Assembly (NCBI GenBank): GCA_023457715.1
Contig: JAEWKR010000177.1
Span: 1 to 64,000, forward strand
DNA: 64,000 nt
Reading direction: 5' to 3'
Source: Verrucomicrobiota bacterium
GTDB taxonomy: Bacteria > Verrucomicrobiota > Verrucomicrobiia > Opitutales > Opitutaceae
Shown: positions 16,823 through 24,258 of the stretch, piece by piece
Position numbering within the stretch: the stretch's first letter is position 1
Layout: every line of letters begins with the position of its first letter
Made by a program: the position numbers and the translations under genes
Notes under the pieces: model-generated
Seen by the model: the letters and a program-made list of their open reading frames with translations, nothing else
The model's database searches: none
Told to the model about the DNA's origin: nothing

Positions 16823-17209
16823 ATGAACAACGCCGCCGCCACCGACCTCCTCTACGTTTTCGCCTTCTGCATGGGCGGTCTCGCCTTCGCGTTCGGACCC
16901 TTCGTCCTGGTCTACTTCCTGGCCCCGCGCTGGACGCGCAACACGATCCAGAAGACCGGCCAGGCCATCGAGTGCGGCATGGATCCCATCGGTGACGCGT
17001 GGATCCGCTACAGCGCCGTCTACTACCTCTACGCCCTGGTCTTCGTCGCGTTCGCCGTCGACGTCCTCTTCCTGATTCCGGTGGCGCTCGTCTACGGCCG
17101 CGTCTTCGCCGTCCGGGACTTCGTCGAACTGACGATGTTCGTCGGCATCCTGTCCCTCGTGATCGTGTACGCCTGGAAAAAAGGAGTCTTCACATGGAAA
17201 CGTCGGTGA
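16823..17209 (+). CDS. nuoA: NADH-quinone oxidoreductase subunit A (complex I, operon 2)
   Basis: Second NuoA in the window, 128 aa, three helices. The conserved loop reads IECGMDPIGDAWIRYSAVYYLYAL with the family Cys, and TM2 ends in FAVDVLFLIPVA. It is clearly diverged from the operon 1 copy, so the two operons are not a recent duplication. No ribosome-binding sequence is obvious before ATG 16823. It overlaps nuoB by 16 nt. Confidence 0.93.
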   Translation: MNNAAATDLLYVFAFCMGGLAFAFGPFVLVYFLAPRWTRNTIQKTGQAIECGMDPIGDAWIRYSAVYYLYALVFVAFAVDVLFLIPVALVYGRVFAVRDFVELTMFVGILSLVIVYAWKKGVFTWKRR

Positions 17210-17763
17210 AACTTGCGCCGGCCACGCCGGCCCTGCCCGCGACCAACGGGAGTCCTGTCCCGAGCGACATTCCCGTCGAGTGCTCGCAGATCGCCAAGTT
17301 CGCGAAGCTCGACGACCTGCTCGCGCTGGGCCGCGCGAACTCGCTGTGGCCGCTGACCTTTGGCCTCGCCTGCTGCGCCATCGAGATGATGGCCGCGGGC
17401 ATGGCGCGCTTCGATCTCTCCCGTTTCGGCGCCGAGGTGTTCCGTCCCTCCCCCCGGCAGGCGGATGTGATGATCGTCGCCGGCACGGTGAACAAGAAAA
17501 TGGCCCCGGCGGTGAAGCTGCTCTACGACCAGATGCTCGAGCCGAAGTGGGTGATCGCGATGGGCAACTGCGCCTTGTCCGGCGGCCCGTTCAAATATCC
17601 CGGCCAGTACGCGGTCGTGGAAGGCGTGGACAAACTTTTCCCGGTGGACGTGTACGTCCCCGGCTGCCCCCCGCGTCCCGAGGCGCTGATCGAGGGGATC
17701 CTGAAACTCGAAGAGAAAATCACCGGCAAACGTCGTTTCCCGGTCGCCCAGCTCAAAGAATGA
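17194..17763 (+). CDS. nuoB: NADH-quinone oxidoreductase subunit B (complex I, operon 2)
   Basis: N2-cluster subunit, 189 aa. Ligands are the tandem Cys in GLACCAIEMM, the Cys in MGNCALSGG and the Cys in PGCPPRPE. AAGGAG at 17181-17186 is 7 nt before ATG 17194, which supports this start inside the end of nuoA. It has no repeat-derived N-terminal extension, unlike the operon 1 copy. The stop overlaps the nuoC start. Confidence 0.95.
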   Translation: METSVKLAPATPALPATNGSPVPSDIPVECSQIAKFAKLDDLLALGRANSLWPLTFGLACCAIEMMAAGMARFDLSRFGAEVFRPSPRQADVMIVAGTVNKKMAPAVKLLYDQMLEPKWVIAMGNCALSGGPFKYPGQYAVVEGVDKLFPVDVYVPGCPPRPEALIEGILKLEEKITGKRRFPVAQLKE

Positions 17764-18560
17764 AGCCGACGGTCGAAACCCTGACGGAAGAATTCACGCG
17801 GCTCATCGGGCCCGAGGCGTTCGCCAAGGCGGAAGCCGCGATTGCCGCGGCCAAGGTTGCCGCCGAGGCCGCTGCGAAAGCGGCGGCCGAAAAGGCGGCG
17901 GCGGCTGCTGCCGCGGCGAAAGCGGCCGCCGAGAAGGCAGCGGCTGAGAAGGCCGCAGCGGCGGCGAATCCTGCCCCGGCCCCAACCGCCAACCCACCGG
18001 CAGGGACGCCTGTGACCACGCCGAGTTCGGCGCCCGCGGCGCCTGCACCGCGTCCAGCCGCTGCGGCCGCTGCTCGTCCTGCGGCTGTCCCGGCTGCCGC
18101 CGGCGCCGCTCCCGCGGCCCCCCGTCCCGCGCCCGCGCCCGCGGCTCCGTCCGCCCCGCTGCCCACCCTGCCCGTGCAGGTGGTGAGCCATGCGGCCAAA
18201 GGCTATGATTTCGACGCGCTGGTCGCCCCCGACCAGGTGGTTCAGGCCGCCCGGGCGCTCGACCGCGCCGGGTTCGGACTCGATACGATCACGGGCGTCG
18301 ACTGGATGGCACAGAACGAAATGGAAGTCGTGTACGACTACTTCCATCCCACCGAGGCGCTCCGTGTGGTCGTCCGCACCCGCCTGCCCCGCGCCACGCC
18401 CGACGTGCCCAGCATCACCGCGATCTTCCCCGGCGCCAACTGGCACGAGCGCGAGACGCACGACTTTTTCGGGATCCGGTTCACGGGTCACCCGAACCTG
18501 AAACCGTTCCTCCTGCCGGAGGACGCCGACTTCCACCCTCTGCGGAAGGATTACCAGTGA
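17760..18560 (+). CDS. nuoC: NADH-quinone oxidoreductase subunit C with long Ala/Pro-rich N-terminal region (operon 2)
   Basis: The C-terminal ~125 residues form a normal NuoC domain with ERETHDFFGIRFTGHPNL. Ahead of it, residues ~20-140 are low complexity: first an Ala/Lys/Glu helix (repeats such as AAAEKAAA), then a Pro/Ala/Thr linker. The total is 266 aa. The first ~18 residues (MKPTVETLTEEFTRLIG) look like a remnant or a docking peptide. ATG 17760 overlaps the nuoB stop by 4 nt, so the extension is probably translated. Its role is unknown. It might span or contact the surface left open by missing NuoEFG. Confidence 0.9.
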   Translation: MKPTVETLTEEFTRLIGPEAFAKAEAAIAAAKVAAEAAAKAAAEKAAAAAAAAKAAAEKAAAEKAAAAANPAPAPTANPPAGTPVTTPSSAPAAPAPRPAAAAAARPAAVPAAAGAAPAAPRPAPAPAAPSAPLPTLPVQVVSHAAKGYDFDALVAPDQVVQAARALDRAGFGLDTITGVDWMAQNEMEVVYDYFHPTEALRVVVRTRLPRATPDVPSITAIFPGANWHERETHDFFGIRFTGHPNLKPFLLPEDADFHPLRKDYQ

Positions 18561-19711
18561 TCGCGCAGCGAGAGCACCTCAGCCCCGACGGCACCCGCGT
18601 GGTCGACACGCAGGCACCGGAGGAAACCTTCGTCCTCAACCTCGGGCCCCAGCATCCGGCCGCGCACGGCGTGCTCCGTGTGCTCATGACCATGGACGGG
18701 GAATGGGTGAAGCGCGCCGAGCCGGTCGTCGGCTACATCCATCGGATGCACGAGAAGATGGGCGAGAACCGCACCTGGGCGAAGTTCCTCCCGAACACCA
18801 GCCGCATCGATTATCTGTCGGCCATGCACTACACCCACGCCTTCGTGGGTGCGGTCGAGCGCGCGGCGAAAATCGAGGTGCCGGAACGCGCCGAGTACGT
18901 GCGCGTGATCACCTCGGAGCTGAACCGCATCTCCAGTCACATGGTCTGGTGGGGCGCGCTGCTCCTCGATCTGGGCGGGTTCACCCCGATCCTGTACGCC
19001 TTCGATGACCGCGAGATCATCCTCGACCTGCTCGAGTCCCTCTGCGGCGCGCGGCTGACCTACTGCTACTATCGTTTCGGCGGGCTCTACAACGATGCCG
19101 ACGACGCGTTCCTCAAGGGCACGCGCGACTTCGTGAAACACATGAAGCCGCGGCTGGCGATGTACCGCGAGCTGGTGACCGACAACATCATCCTGCGGAA
19201 GCGGCTCGAGGACATCGGGCCGATCAGCGCCGACATGTGCCGCAAGTATGGCGCCACGGGCCCGGTGATCCGCGGTTCCGGGGTGGCCTACGACGTCCGC
19301 CGCGCCGAGCCGTATTCCGTGTATCCGAAGCTCCAGTTCAAGGTGCCGGTGTACACCCAGTGCGACTCCATGGCGCGGTATCTCGTGCGCATGGACGAGA
19401 TGGAGGAGAGCCTCCACATCCTCGAGCAGGCGCTGGACATGATTCAACCGGGGCCGTTCATGGCGCCCAAGGTGCCACGGGTGCTGAAACTCCCGCCCGG
19501 CGACTTCACCTACGCGGTCGAGGCGGCGCGCGGCCGTTTCATGGTCCGCATCGTGAGTGACAACAAGGAAGTGCCCTACCGCGTGAAACTGCGCACCCCC
19601 TCGCTTTCCAACCTGAGCCTCTTCGAAGAAGCCAGCGCCGGGATGATCCTGCCCGACGCGCTCGCGATGATGGGCAGCCTCGACCTCGTCATCCCCGACA
19701 TCGACCGCTGA
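18557..19711 (+). CDS. nuoD: NADH-quinone oxidoreductase subunit D (complex I, operon 2)
   Basis: Quinone-cavity subunit, 384 aa. The conserved histidine motif is GPQHPAAHGVLR near residue 31 and the quinone-site tyrosine lies in TSRIDYLSAMHY. The C-terminus ends GSLDLVIPDIDR. The GTG start at 18557 overlaps the nuoC stop, which points to coupled translation. The following gene is nuoH, not nuoI, so gene order differs from operon 1. Confidence 0.95.
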   Translation: MIAQREHLSPDGTRVVDTQAPEETFVLNLGPQHPAAHGVLRVLMTMDGEWVKRAEPVVGYIHRMHEKMGENRTWAKFLPNTSRIDYLSAMHYTHAFVGAVERAAKIEVPERAEYVRVITSELNRISSHMVWWGALLLDLGGFTPILYAFDDREIILDLLESLCGARLTYCYYRFGGLYNDADDAFLKGTRDFVKHMKPRLAMYRELVTDNIILRKRLEDIGPISADMCRKYGATGPVIRGSGVAYDVRRAEPYSVYPKLQFKVPVYTQCDSMARYLVRMDEMEESLHILEQALDMIQPGPFMAPKVPRVLKLPPGDFTYAVEAARGRFMVRIVSDNKEVPYRVKLRTPSLSNLSLFEEASAGMILPDALAMMGSLDLVIPDIDR

Positions 19712-19723
19712 CCGCCCTCCCCG

Positions 19724-20782
19724 ATGACGACCTTCCTCTCCCTCGAACCGGTCCGCGTGCTCCTTTACCTCGTCGGCATCTGCGCCTTCGTGGGCGCGAA
19801 CGCCGCGTACCTCGTCCTCGCCGAGCGCAAGGGCGCCGGCCGCATCCAGCGCCGCCCCGGTCCCAATGAGGCCGGCCCCTTCGGCCTGCTGCAGCCGCTG
19901 GCCGACGGTCTCAAGCTCCTCGCCAAACAGGTGCTGGTGCCGCCGGGGACCGACTCCCTGCTCTACCGCGTCGCCCCGCTGATGGTGATGGCGCCCCCGC
20001 TGATGTGCCTCGTGACGATCCCGTTCAGCGACTCGCTGGTCGGCCGCAATCTCAACGTCGGTCTGCTCTTCGTCTTCGCCTTCGGCTCAATCAATGTGAT
20101 GGCGCTGATGCTCGGCGGCTGGGCCTCGCGCAACAAGTTCTCGATCATGTCGGCCGCCCGCGTGGTTTCGCAGAACGTGGCGTACGAGATCCCGATGCTG
20201 CTGGTGGTGGTCACGATGATCATGGTGACCGGGACGCTCGACCTGAACGAGATCGTCCAGCAGCAGTCCGGGGGGTTCTGGAACTGGAACATCCTGCGCG
20301 GCATCTGGGATTTCAAGGCCGGCACCATCGGCGCCAATCTTCTGGCCCCGGTCACGTTCATCATCTTCTACATCTGCATGCTCGCGGAGACGAACCGCGC
20401 GCCGTTCGACATGGCCGAGGCCGAAAGCGAACTGGTTGCGGGCGCCTTCACCGAGTACGGCGGCATGGGCTTCGGTGTGTTCTTCATGGCCGAGTACGCC
20501 AATATCGTCGTGGGCTGCTCCCTGGCGACCGTCCTCTTCCTCGGAGGCTACCAAAGCCCGATCGGAATCCTCTCCGGCGGCCTGTGGGGCGCCGCGTGGT
20601 TCCTCCTCAAGACCTACGCCCTCATCTTCACCGTGATCTGGGTCCGGTGGACCTTCCCGCGGACGCAGTTCTACAACCTGCTGAACCTCTCCTGGAAGAT
20701 CCTGATCCCGATCTCCCTCTTCACCCTCCTGCTGACCGGCGTGACGATGAAGCTGCCGCTGCTGTTCAAGCACCTCTTCTAA
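19724..20782 (+). CDS. nuoH: NADH-quinone oxidoreductase subunit H (complex I, operon 2)
   Basis: Membrane quinone-entry subunit, 352 aa, about eight helices expected. Landmarks are AERKGAGRIQRRPGPNEAGP near residue 35 and the charged loop ETNRAPFDMAEAESELVAG near residue 220. The start is 12 nt after nuoD. It is the usual length for the family, unlike the longer operon 1 copy. Confidence 0.95.
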   Translation: MTTFLSLEPVRVLLYLVGICAFVGANAAYLVLAERKGAGRIQRRPGPNEAGPFGLLQPLADGLKLLAKQVLVPPGTDSLLYRVAPLMVMAPPLMCLVTIPFSDSLVGRNLNVGLLFVFAFGSINVMALMLGGWASRNKFSIMSAARVVSQNVAYEIPMLLVVVTMIMVTGTLDLNEIVQQQSGGFWNWNILRGIWDFKAGTIGANLLAPVTFIIFYICMLAETNRAPFDMAEAESELVAGAFTEYGGMGFGVFFMAEYANIVVGCSLATVLFLGGYQSPIGILSGGLWGAAWFLLKTYALIFTVIWVRWTFPRTQFYNLLNLSWKILIPISLFTLLLTGVTMKLPLLFKHLF

Positions 20783-20802
20783 GCGCCCAACCCGCCGCGC
20801 CC

Positions 20803-21351
20803 ATGAGCCTCTTCAAGACCGTTCGCGAAACTCTCTCCGGCTTCAAAAGCCTGGTCACCGGCATGCGCATCACGGCCCGCGAGGCCGCGAAGCCGCTCAT
20901 CACGGTGCAGTATCCACGTGAGACCCTGCCGATGCCGGCCCGCTTCCGCGGTCACATCCAGCTGACCCTGGACCAGGAGACCGGCCGGCCGAAGTGCACG
21001 GCGTGCACCCTCTGCGCCAAGGCCTGCCCGAGCAACTGCATCGACCTCGACGGCATCAAGCGCGAGGGCGACAAGAAGAAGTCGGTCTCGAAGTACATGC
21101 TCGATTTCACGAAGTGCAGCCTGTGCGGCTCCTGCGTGGAGATCTGCCCGAGCGACGCGATCGAGTTCTCCAGGCAGTACAATGTCGTGAGCCTCAGCCG
21201 CAGCAGCTTCGACGCCATCGATCTTCACGCGAAGATCGAGCGCGAAGCGGCCGAGTGGGCCGCGACGCATCCGGCGGCGACGCCGGAGCCGACGACCACG
21301 GCGCCTGCGCCGGCTGTCGCTGGAACGCCATCGCCCGCGGCAACCGCTTGA
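20803..21351 (+). CDS. nuoI: NADH-quinone oxidoreductase subunit I, 2x[4Fe-4S] (complex I, operon 2)
   Basis: Carrier of clusters N6a/N6b, 182 aa. The two motifs are CTACTLCAKACP and CSLCGSCVEICP. The last ~25 residues are a Pro/Ala/Thr-rich tail (TPEPTTTAPAPAVAG), again low complexity as in operon 1. The stop is followed by a 153-nt gap filled with an AT-rich array before nuoJ. Confidence 0.94.
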   Translation: MSLFKTVRETLSGFKSLVTGMRITAREAAKPLITVQYPRETLPMPARFRGHIQLTLDQETGRPKCTACTLCAKACPSNCIDLDGIKREGDKKKSVSKYMLDFTKCSLCGSCVEICPSDAIEFSRQYNVVSLSRSSFDAIDLHAKIEREAAEWAATHPAATPEPTTTAPAPAVAGTPSPAATA

Positions 21352-21359
21352 TCGCCGCC

Positions 21360-21490
21360 GCAAATCCACAATCACAAACGTCCAGATCCCAAAGAATATC
21401 CAAAAACCAAACACCAAAGCCGCGTGCCCGAACTTGGGATTTGGATCCTGAGCTTTTTTGGGGTTTGGACTTTTGGGATTTGGGATTTCA
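21360..21490. repeat. AT-rich array with inverted halves between nuoI and nuoJ
   Basis: The left half is rich in CCAAA-type units (ATCCCAAAG, CCAAAAACC, CACCAAAG). The right half is rich in the complementary TTTGG/TTTTGGGATTTGGG units. The halves could pair across the gap. Composition is unlike the flanking genes. Confidence 0.55.
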
Positions 21491-21504
21491 GAGCGCCTCT
21501 TTCG

Positions 21505-22038
21505 ATGAACGAATTTCCCTTCCAGCAGTACCTCGTCCTCCTGGTCTTCGCCCTGGCGGTCGGCCTGACGATCGGCGGCGCCCTCATTGCGGCCCTGAGT
21601 CGCCGGATCATCCGCGGCGTCAGCGGGCTGATGATGGCCTGCATCGGCCTCGCGGGACTGTACTACTTCCTGAACAGCCCGTTCCTGGCGCTGATGGAAA
21701 TCCTCATCTATGTCGGAGCGGTCTGCGTCACGATCGTCTTCGGCGTGATGCTTTCCGAACCCGATGAACCGGCCCGGACCGCGCGCACGCCGAGGGCGGT
21801 CCTCTGGAGCCTGGGCGCCCTGCTGGTTGCCGGCGGCATCTTCTGGGGCGTCTCCGCCCTGAGCGTCACGGGCAACTGGACGGTCCCCGCCGAGCGGTTG
21901 TCCGACGGCTCGGTGCGCGCGATCGGCCTCTCCCTTCTCACCACCTACAGCATGGCCTTCGAGCTGATCTCGCTGGTGCTGCTGGTCGCGATCCTGGGCG
22001 CCCTCGTGGTCGCCCGCTCCGGGAGGACCAAGGAATGA
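21505..22038 (+). CDS. nuoJ: NADH-quinone oxidoreductase subunit J (complex I, operon 2)
   Basis: Membrane subunit of 177 aa with five predicted helices. The family TM3 motif is LMEILIYVGAVCVTIVFGVML. ATG 21505 lies just after the AT-rich array. The product has the same length as the operon 1 copy but is well diverged. The stop overlaps the nuoK start by 4 nt. Confidence 0.93.
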   Translation: MNEFPFQQYLVLLVFALAVGLTIGGALIAALSRRIIRGVSGLMMACIGLAGLYYFLNSPFLALMEILIYVGAVCVTIVFGVMLSEPDEPARTARTPRAVLWSLGALLVAGGIFWGVSALSVTGNWTVPAERLSDGSVRAIGLSLLTTYSMAFELISLVLLVAILGALVVARSGRTKE

Positions 22039-22361
22039 ACCCCGTGCAACTGCCCAACCAACCCGCCGTTTTCTTCGTGGTCGCCGCGTTTCTCCTCGCG
22101 ACCGGCATCTACGGCCTCATCCGCCGCCGGACCCTCATCGGCATGCTGATCGCCGGCGAACTCATCTTCGCCGCCGCCTCGCTGAATCTGATGACGGTGA
22201 ACCGTTTCTTCGCGCCCGACCCTGCGGTCGGGCAGATCTTCGTCCTCTTCATCATGGGTCTCGCGGCCGCCGAGGTCGCGATCGCGCTCAGCATCATCGT
22301 CGCGGTGTATCGCAACTACCGCTCGATCCATTCCGAGGAGCTCTCGGACCTGAACGGATAA
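22035..22361 (+). CDS. nuoK: NADH-quinone oxidoreductase subunit K (complex I, operon 2)
   Basis: Three-helix membrane subunit, 108 aa. The two conserved glutamates lie in IAGELIFAAASLN and LAAAEVAIALS. It is coupled to nuoJ by an ATGA overlap and followed after 3 nt by the MrpD-like gene. Confidence 0.94.
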   Translation: MNPVQLPNQPAVFFVVAAFLLATGIYGLIRRRTLIGMLIAGELIFAAASLNLMTVNRFFAPDPAVGQIFVLFIMGLAAAEVAIALSIIVAVYRNYRSIHSEELSDLNG

Positions 22362-22364
22362 GTC

Positions 22365-23978
22365 ATGCAAGACGTTCGACTCCTCCTGGCTGTCCTGGCC
22401 CCCCTCGCGGGCGCCGGGCTGGTGATGGCCACCGGCAAGCGGCCCAACGTGCGCGAGGCGTGCTCCTTCCTCGCCGCGGTCACCACCTTCGGGCTGATCG
22501 CCTCGTTCCTCCCCGCCGTCCTCCAAGGCGAGACCCTGCGCTACACGCTGTTCGATCTGCTCCCCGGGCTGAGCATCGCGCTGCGGGCCGATGCGCTGTC
22601 GATGATCTTCGCGGTGGTCGCCTCGTTTCTCTGGATCCTGACCATCTTCTACGCGGCCGGCTACATGCGGGCGCATGCGGAGCCGAACCAGACGCGCTTC
22701 AACACCTGCTTTGCGATCGCGATCTTCGGCGCGGTCGGCTGTGCGTTCGCCGACAACCTGCTCACGCTCTATCTCTTCTATGAGATCGTCAGCATCTGCA
22801 CGTATCCGCTCGTCGCCCACAACCAGGACGCCGAGAGCTACGAGGGCGCCCGCAAGTACATCACGTACCTGACGACCACCGCCAAGGGCCTGATCCTGCC
22901 GGCGATGGTGCTGATCTACGTGCTGTCGGGCACCCTGGACTTCGCGACCGACGTCCACACCGGCATCCTCCCCGCGACGACGCACAACGGCGTCATCATC
23001 GCCCTCTACGTCTGCTGTCTCCTCGGCTTCGCCAAGAACGGCATCATGCCGCTGCACAATTGGCTGCCGAGCGCCATGGTGGCCCCGACGCCGGTCAGCG
23101 CGCTGCTCCATGCCGTCGCGGTCGTGAAGGTCGGCGTGTTTTCGACCGTGCGCGTGATGCTGCACGTCTTCGGGGTCGACACGATGGACCGGCTCAACCT
23201 CGGACTTCCGACCGCCTACTTTGTGGCGTTCACGATCCTGGTCGGCTCCATCATCGCGCTGAGCAAGGACAACCTGAAGGCGCGGCTTGCCTACTCCACG
23301 GTCAGTCAGCTGTCGTACATCATTCTCGGTGTGGCGCTGCTCACGCCAGCGGCGATCCAGGGCGGTCTCTTTCACATCGCGGCGCACGCCTTCGGCAAGA
23401 TCACCCTCTTCTTCTGCGCCGGCGCGATCTTCATCGCCTCGCACAAGAAGAACATCTCCGAGATGTCCGGCCTGGGCCGCGCGATGCCCTTCACGTTCGG
23501 GGCGTTTGCCATCGCGTCGCTCAGCATGATCGGCGCCCCGCCGGTTGGCGGCTTCATGAGCAAGCTGTACCTGCTGGTCGGCGCGCTCGATGCGCACGCG
23601 CTCGGGATCGTCCTGATCCTCATCACCAGCACGCTGCTCAATGCGGCATATTTCATGCCGGTCGTGTATCAGGGTTTCTTCGGCAAGCCGGAGGTACCGG
23701 CTAAAGCCGGCGCTGTGGCGGAATGTACCGCGGGCGTCAGCCGGCATTCTGCGCATGCCGGACATCGCACGGCGGAGGCGCCGCTGTATGGGATCGAGAC
23801 CGAGCATGCCGAGGCACCGGCCACGGCCCCCGCGCATGGCCACGACGCCCCTCACGGCGAGGCCCACGAGGCGCCGCTCGTCATGGTGGTTCCGCTCTGC
23901 ATCACCGCCGCCCTTTCCGTTCTCCTCGGTTTCTTCCCGGACGTCTTCCTCAAACTGGCGCAAGCCGTCGTGAACTGA
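22365..23978 (+). CDS. MrpD/NuoN-like antiporter subunit (complex I, operon 2)
   Basis: 537-aa antiporter-like membrane subunit in the place where nuoL is usual. The TM5 Glu lies in YLFYEIVSICTYP, the TM7 Lys in GFAKNGIMPLHNWLPSAM, and the TM8 Lys in AVVKVGVFS. It resembles MrpD of Na+/H+ antiporters more than NuoL, and it lacks a lateral helix. Between the last two helices (~residues 445-515) is a His-rich loop that starts with an in-frame hairpin repeat read as VPAKAGAV. The stop is 16 nt before the next small gene. Ion specificity, H+ or Na+, is not known. Confidence 0.85.
   Translation: MQDVRLLLAVLAPLAGAGLVMATGKRPNVREACSFLAAVTTFGLIASFLPAVLQGETLRYTLFDLLPGLSIALRADALSMIFAVVASFLWILTIFYAAGYMRAHAEPNQTRFNTCFAIAIFGAVGCAFADNLLTLYLFYEIVSICTYPLVAHNQDAESYEGARKYITYLTTTAKGLILPAMVLIYVLSGTLDFATDVHTGILPATTHNGVIIALYVCCLLGFAKNGIMPLHNWLPSAMVAPTPVSALLHAVAVVKVGVFSTVRVMLHVFGVDTMDRLNLGLPTAYFVAFTILVGSIIALSKDNLKARLAYSTVSQLSYIILGVALLTPAAIQGGLFHIAAHAFGKITLFFCAGAIFIASHKKNISEMSGLGRAMPFTFGAFAIASLSMIGAPPVGGFMSKLYLLVGALDAHALGIVLILITSTLLNAAYFMPVVYQGFFGKPEVPAKAGAVAECTAGVSRHSAHAGHRTAEAPLYGIETEHAEAPATAPAHGHDAPHGEAHEAPLVMVVPLCITAALSVLLGFFPDVFLKLAQAVVN
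23696..23716 (+). repeat. In-frame CCGGC-TAAA-GCCGG hairpin repeat in the MrpD-like gene
   Basis: The same 21-nt element as in nuoB and nuoI of operon 1, on the same strand and in the same reading frame, translated PAKAGAV. It falls in a hydrophilic loop between membrane helices. Confidence 0.8.
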
Positions 23979-23994
23979 CGCGCGCCCACCTGCC

Positions 23995-24258
23995 ATGAAA
24001 CTCCTTTCGCTCATCGAGTTTTTCCGCCGGCACCTGAAGACCACGATTCGCGTGGGTCTGGTGCTGCTGGCGCTGCTCGCGCTCGCCGACGCCATCCCGG
24101 CGCTGGTCGACAAGCACCACGCCCACACCAAGGCGGAGCACATCCCCGCCTTCTGGTCGGTGTTCGGCTTCATCGCCTGTGTGCTGATCGTCTACGTTTC
24201 CAAATGGTTCGGCCACGCCGGCATCATGACCCGGGAGGACTACTATGATCGCAAGTGA
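23995..24258 (+). CDS. Small two-helix membrane protein of complex I operon 2
   Basis: 87-aa protein that I do not recognise. It has a basic N-terminus (FFRRHLKTT), one hydrophobic stretch at about residues 20-38, a His-rich connector (DKHHAHTKAEH), a second stretch at about 53-70, and a charged tail. It lies between two antiporter-like subunit genes and overlaps the next by 14 nt. It is therefore probably an accessory subunit of this membrane arm. It is too short and unlike NuoK or MrpC for a firm call. Confidence 0.8.
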   Translation: MKLLSLIEFFRRHLKTTIRVGLVLLALLALADAIPALVDKHHAHTKAEHIPAFWSVFGFIACVLIVYVSKWFGHAGIMTREDYYDRK

